Part shown: in pieces, positions 8,506 through 17,031 of the stretch
How the letters are laid out: the number at the start of each line of letters is the position of its first letter
How positions within the stretch are numbered: the first letter of the stretch is position 1
NCBI GenBank assembly: GCA_946538495.1
Contig: CAMNGP010000002.1
Span: forward strand, 37,816 to 101,815
Source: an uncultured Candidatus Saccharibacteria bacterium
GTDB lineage: Bacteria > Patescibacteriota > Saccharimonadia > Saccharimonadales > Saccharimonadaceae
Direction of reading: 5' to 3'
DNA: 64,000 nt
The notes under the pieces: generated by a model
Told to the model about the DNA's origin: nothing
The model's database searches: none
Seen by the model: the letters and a program-made list of their open reading frames with translations, nothing else
Program-made: the position numbers and the translations under genes

Positions 8506-10700
8506 TATTCCCCTTTCGCGCAGCTGCAGACTTTTTCAAATGGAAGATCACCTTCGAGACGACCACAGTGTGGGCATCGATCTCCGGTAATGACACCCGA
8601 AAAGCCACAAACTGGATCGCGATCAACTGGATGGTTAACCGAACCGTAGCCAACACCTTCGTCGTGCATTTTACGAATCACGGCCTCAAAGGCAGCGATG
8701 TTCTGAGACGGGTCGCCATCGAGCTCGATATAGGTAATGTGGCCAGCATTGCAGAGGTTGTGATATGGCGCCTCAATTTCAATCTTTTCAAAAGCAGAAA
8801 TTGGATAATAAACTGGCACATGGAACGAATTGGTATAAAACTCTCGGTCGGTCACGCCTTTGATTTTGCCGTATTCCTTGCGATCAATCTTAGTAAAGCG
8901 GCCGGCGATACCTTCGGCAGGCGTAGCAAGTAGCGAGAAATTGAGTTTATACTTTTTAGAGAACTGGTCGCATTTTTCGCGCATGTGGGTGATAATATCA
9001 AGACCAAGCTCACGAGCATCTTCATCTTCGCCGTGGTGTTTGCCAACCATAGCAACCAAGGTTTCGGCAAGGCCAATAAAGCCAATTGACAATGTGCCAT
9101 GCTTGATTACATCCCTCAAGGTGTCGTTAGGTCCAAGTTTATCGGAGCCAATCCAGTTCCCTTGCCCCATCAAGAATGGGAAGTTACGAACATGTTGATT
9201 GGCTTGAAATTCAAAACGTTCTAAGAGTTCATCTTTTACTAGGTCAAGTTTTTCGTCGAGCTCGTGATAGAATCCATCCCAATCGGCTTCTTTGCGTTCG
9301 CCTAGGCAAATTCCATGTTTGATGCCGATACGCACTAAGTTGATGGTAGTAAACGAAAGGTTGCCTCGTCCAGTAACGATGCCATCTGATTCTGGGAAGA
9401 TAGACGCAAAAACACGGGTGCGGCAGCCCATGGTAGCAATTTCGGTACGATAATCGCCTGACTTATAATACTTAAGATTGTATGGCGCGTCGATAAAACA
9501 AAAGTTCGGGAAAAGGCGCTTGGCGGAAACTTCCATTGAACGCTTAAATAAATCGTAATTTGGATCTTCGGGATTGTAATTGATGCCTTCTTTTACCTTA
9601 AATATGGAGATTGGGAAGATAGGAGTTTCGCCCTTGCCAAGACCGTTTTCGGTAGCCTGAAGGAGATATTTAGAAACTAAGCGACCCGATGGGCTAGTGT
9701 CTGTGCCAAAGTTGATTGAAGTAAATGGGACCTGCGCACCAGCACGCGAATGCATAGTATTAAGATTGTGTACGAATCCTTCCATGGCTTGAAGAGTTTC
9801 ACGTTCAACATCTTCGCTACTAGCATCGATGACTTCTTTGGGCCATTTAGCCTTCTTAAGTCTAGAATCGTCGCCAAATTTAATATCATCTTTGATTTCT
9901 AATTGCAGTTTTTTGCCGGCAAATTTGTTGTATTTTTCGAGATTCTTCTTTAATGCTTTTCTAAATGATTTGTCTACACCTGGTGCCATGGCATAATCAA
10001 AATTCGGAATAGATTGACCGCCGTGTTGCTCGTTTTGGTTGGCCTGAAGGAGGATGGCGCAAAGAGCAGCATATGAGCCAATTGAGTTTGGAGTGCGCAG
10101 ATGGCCGTGGCCAGTATTAAATCCACCATTTTCGAACATGACAAATGGATCAGATTGGCAACAAGTTAGCGTACCGGTTGCATAAAAATCGAGATCATGA
10201 ATATGAATGTCGCCGTTATCATGGGCAGCGGCAATATCAGGGCGCAAAAGTGCAGATTTGGCAAACATCTTGGAACCTTCAGCACCAAATTGGAGCATTT
10301 TACCCATGGCAGAGTTGCCGTCGACATTAGCGTTGGAGCGCTTAATATCGGAATCTTCAGATGCATCGGCGTGCGAAATGGTGCGATAAATCATCATAAG
10401 GTCAGATTTGGCATCACGAATGCGCGAACGTTCCTGACGATAACGAATATAAGCACGGGCAGTCTTTTTGAAGCTTGATTCCATCAAAACTTCTTCGACG
10501 AGGTCTTGAATTTGTTCTACGTTAGGAGTGCGTGAAGTAATGGTCTCGGCAGCTTTTTTGAGAACCTTATCAGATAAAGCTTTGGCGCGGTCGTACTTGA
10601 ATTCTTCTGTGGCTAGGCCCGCTTTAGCAATGGCTTCGGTGATTTTTTCTGGATCAAATTTGACGATTTTGCCGTCTCTTTTGATAATTCTCTTGAACAT
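8505..10700 (-). CDS. nrdD: Class III ribonucleoside-triphosphate reductase, catalytic subunit lacking the usual glycyl-radical tail
   Basis: 731 residues. An N-terminal ATP-cone (FKRIIKRDGKIVKFDPEKI) is followed by the ten-stranded barrel. Cys pair 180-181 (TLTCCQSDP) and C426 in MGCRTRV match the catalytic and reductant cysteines of the family. The C-terminus has GFSGVITGDRCPHCGR and then ends with VCSCAKGE. The zinc-site segment starts VDRDPVCG, with Asp where the first Cys normally stands. The RxxGYL glycyl-radical motif that normally follows is absent. No frameshift explains this, since nrdG begins at the stop codon. The missing domain is encoded separately at 35805-36242. SD GGAGG and an NrdR-type promoter lie upstream. 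Confidence 0.93.
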   Translation of the reverse strand: MFKRIIKRDGKIVKFDPEKITEAIAKAGLATEEFKYDRAKALSDKVLKKAAETITSRTPNVEQIQDLVEEVLMESSFKKTARAYIRYRQERSRIRDAKSDLMMIYRTISHADASEDSDIKRSNANVDGNSAMGKMLQFGAEGSKMFAKSALLRPDIAAAHDNGDIHIHDLDFYATGTLTCCQSDPFVMFENGGFNTGHGHLRTPNSIGSYAALCAILLQANQNEQHGGQSIPNFDYAMAPGVDKSFRKALKKNLEKYNKFAGKKLQLEIKDDIKFGDDSRLKKAKWPKEVIDASSEDVERETLQAMEGFVHNLNTMHSRAGAQVPFTSINFGTDTSPSGRLVSKYLLQATENGLGKGETPIFPISIFKVKEGINYNPEDPNYDLFKRSMEVSAKRLFPNFCFIDAPYNLKYYKSGDYRTEIATMGCRTRVFASIFPESDGIVTGRGNLSFTTINLVRIGIKHGICLGERKEADWDGFYHELDEKLDLVKDELLERFEFQANQHVRNFPFLMGQGNWIGSDKLGPNDTLRDVIKHGTLSIGFIGLAETLVAMVGKHHGEDEDARELGLDIITHMREKCDQFSKKYKLNFSLLATPAEGIAGRFTKIDRKEYGKIKGVTDREFYTNSFHVPVYYPISAFEKIEIEAPYHNLCNAGHITYIELDGDPSQNIAAFEAVIRKMHDEGVGYGSVNHPVDRDPVCGFSGVITGDRCPHCGRLEGDLPFEKVCSCAKGE

Positions 10701-10738
10701 GGTTTACCTCCTTCGTATGTTCAGGTGTTTTTGTTATG

Positions 10739-10792
10739 ACGCTACATTTAGTGTACGTTACTTAGTATATAGCACTAAATATGGAATTGCAA
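10739..10792 (-). promoter_or_regulatory. nrdD promoter with NrdR box
   Basis: On the minus strand, TTGCAA (10787-10792) is separated by 17 bp from TATACT (10764-10769). A palindromic NrdR-type box, ACGCTACATTTAGTGT, lies at 10739-10754, next to the start site. A weaker second half-site overlaps the -10 box (10760-10775). The strong box differs by one base from the one before the glycyl-radical gene at 35663. nrdR is present at 27085. Confidence 0.75.
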
Positions 10793-10819
10793 GTACTTTT
10801 TGTGGTTATTTTTAGATAA

Positions 10820-11878
10820 TCATCGCAAAAATCCGTTGATAATTTTGGATTCGGCTTGTTGCCTGGTGAGCCCTAGGGTCATAAGTTTAGTTAATTGATC
10901 GCCGGCGATTTTGCCGATGGCAGCTTCGTGAATTAGCTCAGCATCCTTAGTTTTAGCATCTAGGGCTGGTATAGCATGAACTTCTGCCTGATCCATCAAA
11001 ATAGCATCGCATTCTGAGTGACCACGACAAATATTATTCCCTATTATGGTGGCCCTGAAGGTTTGTTTTGATAAATCTTGGGCGACAGAGCGCGAAGCGA
11101 TGTCGGCAACGGAATTTTTGCCGTCTAATTCAACCTCGTAGATGCTTTCCGCAGCTTGGCGTCCATGGGTCATTAGACGCTCTTTAACGAAGATTTTTGC
11201 GTTATTTTTGGCAGTGGCGGTGGTTTTGCGAATAGTAGAGTCTACTCCTTTTATTTGTTCCATTTCGAGTTCAGCCGTGGCGCCATCTTCTAGATAAACT
11301 TCCGTGACAGGATTTAAAATTTTGCCACCCCTACCTGGCCCAAAACCATAATGTCTTTCAATGTATTTAATCTTAGAATTCTTACCAACATAAAACCTAT
11401 GTATGCCATCATGCACCGAATCTTCGGGTCCGCAATTATAAATGCCGCAGCCGGCAATAATAGTGGCTTCTACGTTTTCTTCAATATGAAAATCATTGTA
11501 AACAACCTCTTTGAGACCGGTTGCAGAAATTGCCACCGGGATGTGTACTGCTTCGTTTTTAGTGTCTTTTTTTATGTAGATGTCTAGACCTTTGCCGCCT
11601 TCTTTGGGCACTACGTTGATATTTTTAGTAGATTTTCGTCCAACGGATTTGCCATTGACGCGGAAATTGTAGGCACCCTCGGGAATTAGCTGAGATGATG
11701 TTTCTCGGGCCGCGTCGCTCGCTCCCGTCGACCCTGCGGGTCGTCCGCGTCCCAAGGGGCGGTCCGCCACGGGGCTCGCGCGCTCGTCCTCGCCTTGCCA
11801 GGCTCCGGATTCCCTCGAAACATCACTCTCGGCTAATATCTCACAAAAGATCTGTCTTTCCTCGTCAGTCAGTTTCAT
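10820..11878 (-). CDS. sufB: SufB/SufD-family Fe-S cluster scaffold protein
   Basis: 352 residues. The beta-helix core of the SufBD family is seen from about residue 85 onward, with ISATGLKEVVYNDFHIEENV, GRQAAESIYEVELDG, GHSECDAILMDQAEVHAIP and the end motif GLTRQQAESKIINGFL. It should act with SufC to assemble Fe-S clusters, which NrdG would need. Only one SufBD protein is present here, so it may work as a homodimer; whether it is closer to SufB or SufD is unsure. Residues about 18-60 are a GC-rich in-frame insertion (repeat at 11692-11830). Confidence 0.85.
   Translation of the reverse strand: MKLTDEERQIFCEILAESDVSRESGAWQGEDERASPVADRPLGRGRPAGSTGASDAARETSSQLIPEGAYNFRVNGKSVGRKSTKNINVVPKEGGKGLDIYIKKDTKNEAVHIPVAISATGLKEVVYNDFHIEENVEATIIAGCGIYNCGPEDSVHDGIHRFYVGKNSKIKYIERHYGFGPGRGGKILNPVTEVYLEDGATAELEMEQIKGVDSTIRKTTATAKNNAKIFVKERLMTHGRQAAESIYEVELDGKNSVADIASRSVAQDLSKQTFRATIIGNNICRGHSECDAILMDQAEVHAIPALDAKTKDAELIHEAAIGKIAGDQLTKLMTLGLTRQQAESKIINGFLR
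11692..11830. repeat. GC-rich palindromic element inserted in-frame in sufB
   Basis: The arms 11692-11704 and 11817-11830 are complementary except for a bulge. The core is far more GC-rich than its surroundings. It shares TCCTCGCCTTGCCAGGCTCC with the element in argS (50882-51020) and a CGCGTCGCTCGC motif with the one in polA (38812-38929). It is read through as protein. Confidence 0.8.
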
Positions 11879-12563
11879 GATTTACTCCTGTAATTTGTGG
11901 TAAGATTTTTTCTGGCGAGCCATGCGTTTTAATCTTGCCAGCCTCTAAGACGATAATCTTGTCGGCAATCTTTAGAATGCGTTCTTGATGAGAAATGACA
12001 AGGATGGTTTTTTTCTCGGCTTTTAGTTTTTTAAATACCTTGGTGAGGTTTTCAAAACTCCAGAGGTCGATACCGGCTTCTGGCTCGTCAAAAATTAGGA
12101 TTTCGGCGTTTCTAGCTAAAACGGTTGCAATTTCGATGCGTTTTAATTCCCCGCCGGAGAGTTTGTCGTTTACTTCTCGCGTTAGATATTGTTCTGGATT
12201 CAAACCAACTTTTTCCAAATATTTGCCGGCTTCGTCTTTTTCCATCATTGCACCACTAGCAATATTTAGTAAATCACAAACTTTGATTCCTTTAAATTTT
12301 ACTGGTTGCTGAAAAGAAAAAGCAATGCCCTTCTTTGCTCGCTCAGTAATCGATAAATTAGTAATGTCTGTATCATTATAAATTATTTGGCCACTGGTGG
12401 GGTTTTTAATACCGATGATGATTTGCGCAAGCGTAGACTTGCCGCTGCCGTTCGGCCCAGTAATTACGACAAAATCTCCAGAATTCACTTTCAGCGAAAC
12501 TAGGTCTAGGATTTTCCTAGACCCACCTTTGATTGAGTAGTTTATATTTTTCAGTTCCAACAT
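11865..12563 (-). CDS. sufC: SufC Fe-S assembly ATPase
   Basis: 232 residues. An ABC-type ATPase with Walker A GPNGSGKST, a Q-loop (SFQQPVKF), the signature LSGGELKRIEIA, Walker B ILIFDEPEAGID and a switch His in VISHQE. The SufC-specific EPEAGIDLWSFE stretch and the partner gene downstream support SufC over other ABC proteins. It overlaps sufB by 14 nt. Confidence 0.9.
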   Translation of the reverse strand: MLELKNINYSIKGGSRKILDLVSLKVNSGDFVVITGPNGSGKSTLAQIIIGIKNPTSGQIIYNDTDITNLSITERAKKGIAFSFQQPVKFKGIKVCDLLNIASGAMMEKDEAGKYLEKVGLNPEQYLTREVNDKLSGGELKRIEIATVLARNAEILIFDEPEAGIDLWSFENLTKVFKKLKAEKKTILVISHQERILKIADKIIVLEAGKIKTHGSPEKILPQITGVNHETD

Positions 12564-12571
12564 GAATAATT

Positions 12572-12648
12572 TGGTGGGGATTACAGGGCTTGAACCTGTG
12601 ACCTTACGAATGTGAATCGTACGCTCTAGCCAACTGAGCTAAATCCCC
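12572..12648 (-). tRNA. tRNA-Val (CAC)
   Basis: A cloverleaf folds on the minus strand: acceptor GGGGATT/AATCCCC, D arm GCTC...GAGC, anticodon arm TACGA-TTCACAT-TCGTA (anticodon CAC) and T arm ACAGG-TTCAAGC-CCTGT. The CCA end is encoded. Confidence 0.95.
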
Positions 12649-12657
12649 AAAGTGTGC

Positions 12658-12663
12658 TATAAT
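12658..12663 (+). promoter_or_regulatory. Extended -10 promoter of prfA
   Basis: TGCTATAAT with exactly 6 nt to the ATG at 12670. The transcript is predicted to be leaderless. Confidence 0.75.
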
Positions 12664-12669
12664 TATAGC

Positions 12670-13707
12670 ATGGATTTAACGAAAATCAAAGAGGAGCTTG
12701 AGGGGCTGGAGGAGTTTTTGGCTCGTCCTGACGCATATGCTGATAGTAGTTTTGGTGCCAAAAATAAGCGCGCCAATGTTTTACGCGAAATTCTAGAATT
12801 GAACAAAAAAATTGAACATTTTTCCACAAGATTAACAGAGACGGAGGCACTAGTTAATGATTCGGAGCTCGGTGATATCGCTAAGGAAGATGTAGCTAAT
12901 TTAAAGGAGCAAATCGCAGCGACACAAGCAAAACTAGAAGAGCTCTTGATTCCGCGTGATCCTGCCGATGACAAGCCAGCAATTGTTGAAATCCGCGCCG
13001 GAGCTGGTGGCGATGAGGCTTCCCTGTTTGCGGGCGAGCTATACCGCATGTATTTAAAGTATGCCGAAGCACACGGGCTTAGATCCGAATTAATTTCAGA
13101 GAATCTAAACGAGGCGGGTGGCACGAAAGAGGTGATTTTTAAGATTTCGGGCGATAATGCCTATGGGCAATTGAAATTCGAAGGCGGCGTACACCGTGTA
13201 CAGCGCGTGCCAGTCACAGAGTCGCAAGGACGCATTCATACTTCCACAGTGACGGTGGCAGTGCTGCCCGAGGCATCAGAACAGGAACTAGAAATCAATC
13301 CTGAGGATTTGCGTATTGATATCTATCGCTCGGGCGGTCATGGCGGCCAAGGAGTTAATACTACTGATTCAGCAGTGCGTATTACTCATATCCCCACAGG
13401 TATTGTAGTAGCAATGCAGGATGAGCGCAGCCAGCAGCAAAACCGCGTGAAAGCAATGAATATTTTGCGTTCTAGATTACTTGAAAAAAAGAAGGAGGAG
13501 GAATTAAAGAACGCTTCCGAGGCGCGCAAGTCATTAATTGGCACGGGTGACCGAAGCGAAAAGATTCGGACCTATAATTTTCCGCAAGACCGAGTTACAG
13601 ACCATAGAATTCATTATTCTCGATCTAATATTCCGGCGGTGATGGATGGCGATATTGAAGATATTATTCAGGAACTAACCAAACATGAACGAGGGCTCCA
13701 AAGTTAA
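12670..13707 (+). CDS. prfA: Peptide chain release factor 1
   Basis: 345 residues. A class I release factor for UAA and UAG. The catalytic GGQ loop is seen in [20 protein letters not shown]. The family motifs [19 protein letters not shown] and [10 protein letters not shown] precede it, and the recognition region lies around RVPVTES. The start is placed at 12670, not 6 codons upstream, because the upstream version begins inside the promoter. prmC, the enzyme that methylates its GGQ glutamine, overlaps its 3' end by 23 nt. Confidence 0.96.
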   Translation: MDLTKIKEELEGLEEFLARPDAYADSSFGAKNKRANVLREILELNKKIEHFSTRLTETEALVNDSELGDIAKEDVANLKEQIAATQAKLEELLIPRDPADDKPAIVEIRAGAGGDEASLFAGELYRMYLKYAEAHGLRSELISENLNEAGGTKEVIFKISGDNAYGQLKFEGGVHRVQRVPVTESQGRIHTSTVTVAVLPEASEQELEINPEDLRIDIYRSGGHGGQGVNTTDSAVRITHIPTGIVVAMQDERSQQQNRVKAMNILRSRLLEKKKEEELKNASEARKSLIGTGDRSEKIRTYNFPQDRVTDHRIHYSRSNIPAVMDGDIEDIIQELTKHERGLQS

Positions 13708-14341
13708 TTTTTACGGACGCGACTTTGATATTACGCCCGACGTCTTAATTCCCCGCCCCGAAACGGAAATGGTGGTGGATGCAGTACTGAATTTGGCTGG
13801 CAAAAGCTATCTACCTGGCGTGAAGCCGGCGCCTAGGGTTTTGCCGAGAAATCCGCGAATATTGGACGTAGGAACTGGCTCTGGATGTGTGGCGATTAGT
13901 TTGGCTTTAGAACTATCGGAAGCAGCCGTGACGGCTTGTGACGTATCAAAAAAGGCATTAATGGTAGCGAAAAAGAACGCAAAAAACCTTGGTACAAAGA
14001 TCGAGTTTGTTGAATCAGATTTGCTTAGTGATGTTTTGGGCGATTTTGATGTAATTGTAGCTAATTTGCCCTATGTGGACGCCGATTGGGATTGGATAGA
14101 TAAAAAGGCCTTGTCGCGCGAGCCGGCGATCGCCCTTTATGCTGGAGACGGCGGACTAGCTTTAATTAAGAAACTAATAGGCCAGGCTGCCAAACGAAAG
14201 ACTAAGTATCTTATTCTGGAAGCTGATCCCTGCCAGCATGAAAAAGTCATCCAATACGCTAGCAATTATAATTACTCCTTACTCGAAACTCGTGGGTTTT
14301 GTCTAGTTTTTACTCTGGATAACCTTCGAGTGTTACGTTGA
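13685..14341 (+). CDS. prmC: Release factor glutamine methyltransferase, short form
   Basis: 218 residues, against about 280 in most bacteria. The N-terminal helical substrate-recognition domain is largely missing, and the protein opens directly at the linker ([10 protein letters not shown]). The SAM site is [14 protein letters not shown]. The catalytic NPPY motif is NLPY. It methylates the GGQ glutamine of release factors, and the overlap with prfA fits. Its 3' end overlaps the convergent htrA by 32 bp. Confidence 0.88.
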   Translation: MNEGSKVNFYGRDFDITPDVLIPRPETEMVVDAVLNLAGKSYLPGVKPAPRVLPRNPRILDVGTGSGCVAISLALELSEAAVTACDVSKKALMVAKKNAKNLGTKIEFVESDLLSDVLGDFDVIVANLPYVDADWDWIDKKALSREPAIALYAGDGGLALIKKLIGQAAKRKTKYLILEADPCQHEKVIQYASNYNYSLLETRGFCLVFTLDNLRVLR

Positions 14342-15503
14342 TGGCGATTTCTTTGCCTTCACGAACTACGGTAAGTTGTACGGTATCGCCTGGTTTGTAT
14401 TCGCCAATTAAACTAGCGAGCGAGCCAGCAGCGCCAACTTCTACGCCATTTATCTTGGTGACGATATCCTTATCCTTGAGGCCAGCTTTGGCGGCAGGGC
14501 TATCTTTTACGATAGCAGAATAGCTAGAAGAGCTATAAAGATAGGCGCCGGAGTTTACTGGCAAATTAAATTCTTTAGCAACTTCTGGAGTGATTTCTAA
14601 ACTATAAATTCCAAGATAAGTACGTTCGGCTTTGCCGTTCTCGATTAGCTGTGCCAACATGCCTTTGACACTGGAGATTGGGATAGCAAAACCCATGTTT
14701 TCGGCCGAAGTCGAGGTGGCAGTGTTGATACCAATAACTTCACCAGCAGCATTCACCAACGGACCTCCAGAATTGCCCGAATTAATTGCAGCGTCAGTCT
14801 GAATCATGTCAGTAAGAGTTTCAGAGTTTTGGCCACTACCATCTGAGGCTGTGACCGAACGGCCAGTGCCAGAAATAATACCAGAAGTGACGGTGTTTTG
14901 ATATTCTCCTAAAGCATTGCCGATGGCGATTACTTGTTGGCCAACATGAATGGTTTTTGAATCGCCCAAGGTTGCAGCATTCAAATCTGAAACATCTTTA
15001 ATCTTGAGAAACGCAACATCGTTTAATGGGTCGGTAGTAACGACTTCGACATCTTTGTATGTTGTGCCATCATCAAGAATAACGGTGACCTTGGTGGCTC
15101 CATTAATTACGTGCTTATTCGTGACGATGTATCCATCGCTGGTTGCAATAATACCAGTACCAGCAGCTGAAGAATCGTAGCTTTGGCCAAAATAATTCAT
15201 GACTTTGGTAGATGTAACAATAGAAACAACGCTTTTAGATACCTTCTCGGCCACATCGGCAATTGAGCCTTCGGTGAAATTGGCCGAATTGCCATCACTG
15301 CCACTGTTCAAAAAGGTAATAGGAGTGTTTGATTTTTCGAACCCTAGCCAACCAAGCACCATGCCGCCGCTACCAAACACAAGTGCCAATACTGCTAGAA
15401 TAATCGCGAGAGAGTTCTTATTGGTTTTTTCTCCTCTTGTTGCTGGCTCTACCTTCTGAACGTTTTCTTTCGCTTCAACAATTTCACCCTTTTCTTTTTC
15501 CAT
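14310..15503 (-). CDS. htrA: HtrA/DegP-like membrane-anchored serine protease
   Basis: 397 residues. A cytoplasmic N-terminus is followed by one transmembrane helix (about residues 31-53) and a trypsin-like domain with the triad H131 (TNKHVI), D162 (NDVAFLK) and S245 (GNSGGPL). A single PDZ domain (about 305-395) completes it. It likely degrades or refolds misfolded envelope proteins. SD AAGGAG lies before the ATG. It sits 11 nt after the 15515-16297 membrane gene, in one operon. Confidence 0.93.
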   Translation of the reverse strand: MEKEKGEIVEAKENVQKVEPATRGEKTNKNSLAIILAVLALVFGSGGMVLGWLGFEKSNTPITFLNSGSDGNSANFTEGSIADVAEKVSKSVVSIVTSTKVMNYFGQSYDSSAAGTGIIATSDGYIVTNKHVINGATKVTVILDDGTTYKDVEVVTTDPLNDVAFLKIKDVSDLNAATLGDSKTIHVGQQVIAIGNALGEYQNTVTSGIISGTGRSVTASDGSGQNSETLTDMIQTDAAINSGNSGGPLVNAAGEVIGINTATSTSAENMGFAIPISSVKGMLAQLIENGKAERTYLGIYSLEITPEVAKEFNLPVNSGAYLYSSSSYSAIVKDSPAAKAGLKDKDIVTKINGVEVGAAGSLASLIGEYKPGDTVQLTVVREGKEIAINVTLEGYPE

Positions 15504-15514
15504 TCTTTCTCCTT

Positions 15515-16297
15515 TTATATATTAAATATTGGATTACTAAAACATAAAACGATAATGCCGATCAATAATGCGCCAAAAATTACTGGGCCAAGGATGTGCT
15601 TGAAGCGGAAATCATCCTGGTATTTAATCATGGCCTGGCGCGCATAGTTATAAACGAATGCAAAGATGGTTAGAATAATTGCTAGTTGCGGAATACGAAT
15701 GCCGGTAGAACCAAAGGTATAGACAATTTCCCACATATAGCAAAGGCTGGCAACTTCAGCAAAAACTAGACCACAAACCAGCGTGGTGAGCGTAAAATCT
15801 TTGGCGTCACTTTGTACTAATACATGACGGCTAGCAGCATAGCCAATCAAGAATGATAATACCACTAGAAGAATCGAGTCGACATTTGCGGACATAACGG
15901 TGGCGGCAGAAATACCCAAAAATACTGCGATTAGAGACTGTGCAAGTGTAGCCTGTTCAGAAGAGAGCGGCTTGATAAAAAGTAGCCAAATCGAATAGAT
16001 TGCCATCAAGATAAAATCTACTACTAAGAAGGAAGAGCCAGCATAATAGGTGAGTAATACAACACTAACGCCAACGATTAAATCGACGAGATTCGATTTG
16101 ATATTTAGCCAAAGATAGCGGCTGCGCACAGCGAAGATTCGCCATTTGGAAATAAAAACAAGTAACAGTCCTAGCAATGGACTGCCAGATAGGACCGTAA
16201 TCAAAACGGAGCCCACGCCAAGTAAGAGATTCAGAAAAACGTGAACCGCTGAACTCGCAATATTACGAGACTTTCTAGCTAAAACATAATCTGCCAT
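15515..16297 (-). CDS. Polytopic membrane protein, unknown function
   Basis: 260 residues with seven to eight hydrophobic segments spread over the whole length and few charged loops. An N-terminal basic stretch (VLARKSRN) and FISKWRIFAVRSRY suggest cytoplasmic loops. No catalytic motif was recognised. It is co-transcribed with htrA from the TATAAT at 16308-16313. Confidence 0.75.
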   Translation of the reverse strand: MADYVLARKSRNIASSAVHVFLNLLLGVGSVLITVLSGSPLLGLLLVFISKWRIFAVRSRYLWLNIKSNLVDLIVGVSVVLLTYYAGSSFLVVDFILMAIYSIWLLFIKPLSSEQATLAQSLIAVFLGISAATVMSANVDSILLVVLSFLIGYAASRHVLVQSDAKDFTLTTLVCGLVFAEVASLCYMWEIVYTFGSTGIRIPQLAIILTIFAFVYNYARQAMIKYQDDFRFKHILGPVIFGALLIGIIVLCFSNPIFNI

Positions 16298-16307
16298 ATA
16301 TTTATAT

Positions 16308-16313
16308 ATTATA
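16308..16313 (-). promoter_or_regulatory. -10 promoter of the membrane protein-htrA operon
   Basis: TGCTATAAT on the minus strand, 10 nt from the ATG at 16297. It lies back to back with the lepB promoter. Confidence 0.65.
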
Positions 16314-16345
16314 GCAAATATTTTAAATTAAGCTTAAAATAATGA

Positions 16346-16351
16346 TATAAT
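16346..16351 (+). promoter_or_regulatory. Extended -10 promoter of lepB
   Basis: TGATATAAT with 7 nt to the ATG at 16359. The transcript is predicted to be leaderless. Confidence 0.7.
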
Positions 16352-16358
16352 AGCCCAT

Positions 16359-17027
16359 ATGGAAGCAACTTTTTTTCAGCGACATCCTCTGTTTAAAGAT
16401 ATTCTGAGCTTAGTGTCATTTATTTTGGCAATTGTAGTGGGAACGCTTCTTTTGAATACTTATGTATATCGTTCTTATAATGTAGTGGGTGGAAGTATGG
16501 AAAACACTTTACACGAAGACGACAGAGTAATCGTAAATCGCGCAGCGGTTTCTTGGTCACATTTTATGGGCCAAGAATATGTGCCTGAGCGGGGCCAGAT
16601 TATCGTGTTCTTGAACGAAGACGAGGAAAAAGTCAAAGAATATAAGGCGCAAGGGATTGAACATCCTATGACTTGTAATGTGCCATCCAATGTAAATGAT
16701 CAATACATCATTAAGCGTGTAATTGCTTTCCCTGGTGAGAGAGTAGTAGTTAAAGACGGCGTGATGACAATTTATAACGACGAACATCCAGATGGTTTTG
16801 TTTATGATAACGAATGGCGGACATCCGAAACCGAAGGCCCCAAAGAACATACTTCTGGCGAAGTAGATTTGACTGTACCAGAAGGTGAGTTATTTGTGTC
16901 GGGAGATAATCGCGAAGGGTCTAATTCTTGGGACTCGAGGAACGGTCTTGGTACGATTCCCTACTGCCGAATCATTGGCCCAGTGGCTTTAAGAATATTC
17001 CCATTCGACAAAATCAGAGCTTTTTAA
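16359..17027 (+). CDS. lepB: Signal peptidase I
   Basis: 222 residues. One N-terminal transmembrane anchor (residues about 15-34) is followed by the catalytic Ser46 (GGSMENTL) and Lys119 (YIIKRVIAFPGE). The conserved box SGDNREGSNSWDSRNGLG lies near the end. It cleaves Sec signal peptides, such as those of the FISUMP and LPxTG-like proteins in this window. A single-gene unit. Confidence 0.95.
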   Translation: MEATFFQRHPLFKDILSLVSFILAIVVGTLLLNTYVYRSYNVVGGSMENTLHEDDRVIVNRAAVSWSHFMGQEYVPERGQIIVFLNEDEEKVKEYKAQGIEHPMTCNVPSNVNDQYIIKRVIAFPGERVVVKDGVMTIYNDEHPDGFVYDNEWRTSETEGPKEHTSGEVDLTVPEGELFVSGDNREGSNSWDSRNGLGTIPYCRIIGPVALRIFPFDKIRAF

Positions 17028-17031
17028 TATC

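Noticed and set aside
8505-8520. A frameshift might have cut the glycyl-radical tail from nrdD
   Set aside because: The nrdG start overlaps the nrdD stop in the coupled TAATG form, and no RxxGYL coding remnant is found in any frame around it.
10739-10775. Treating the region before nrdD as a riboswitch (such as a cobalamin element)
   Set aside because: The leader is too short and the palindrome fits a NrdR operator; no riboswitch motif was seen.
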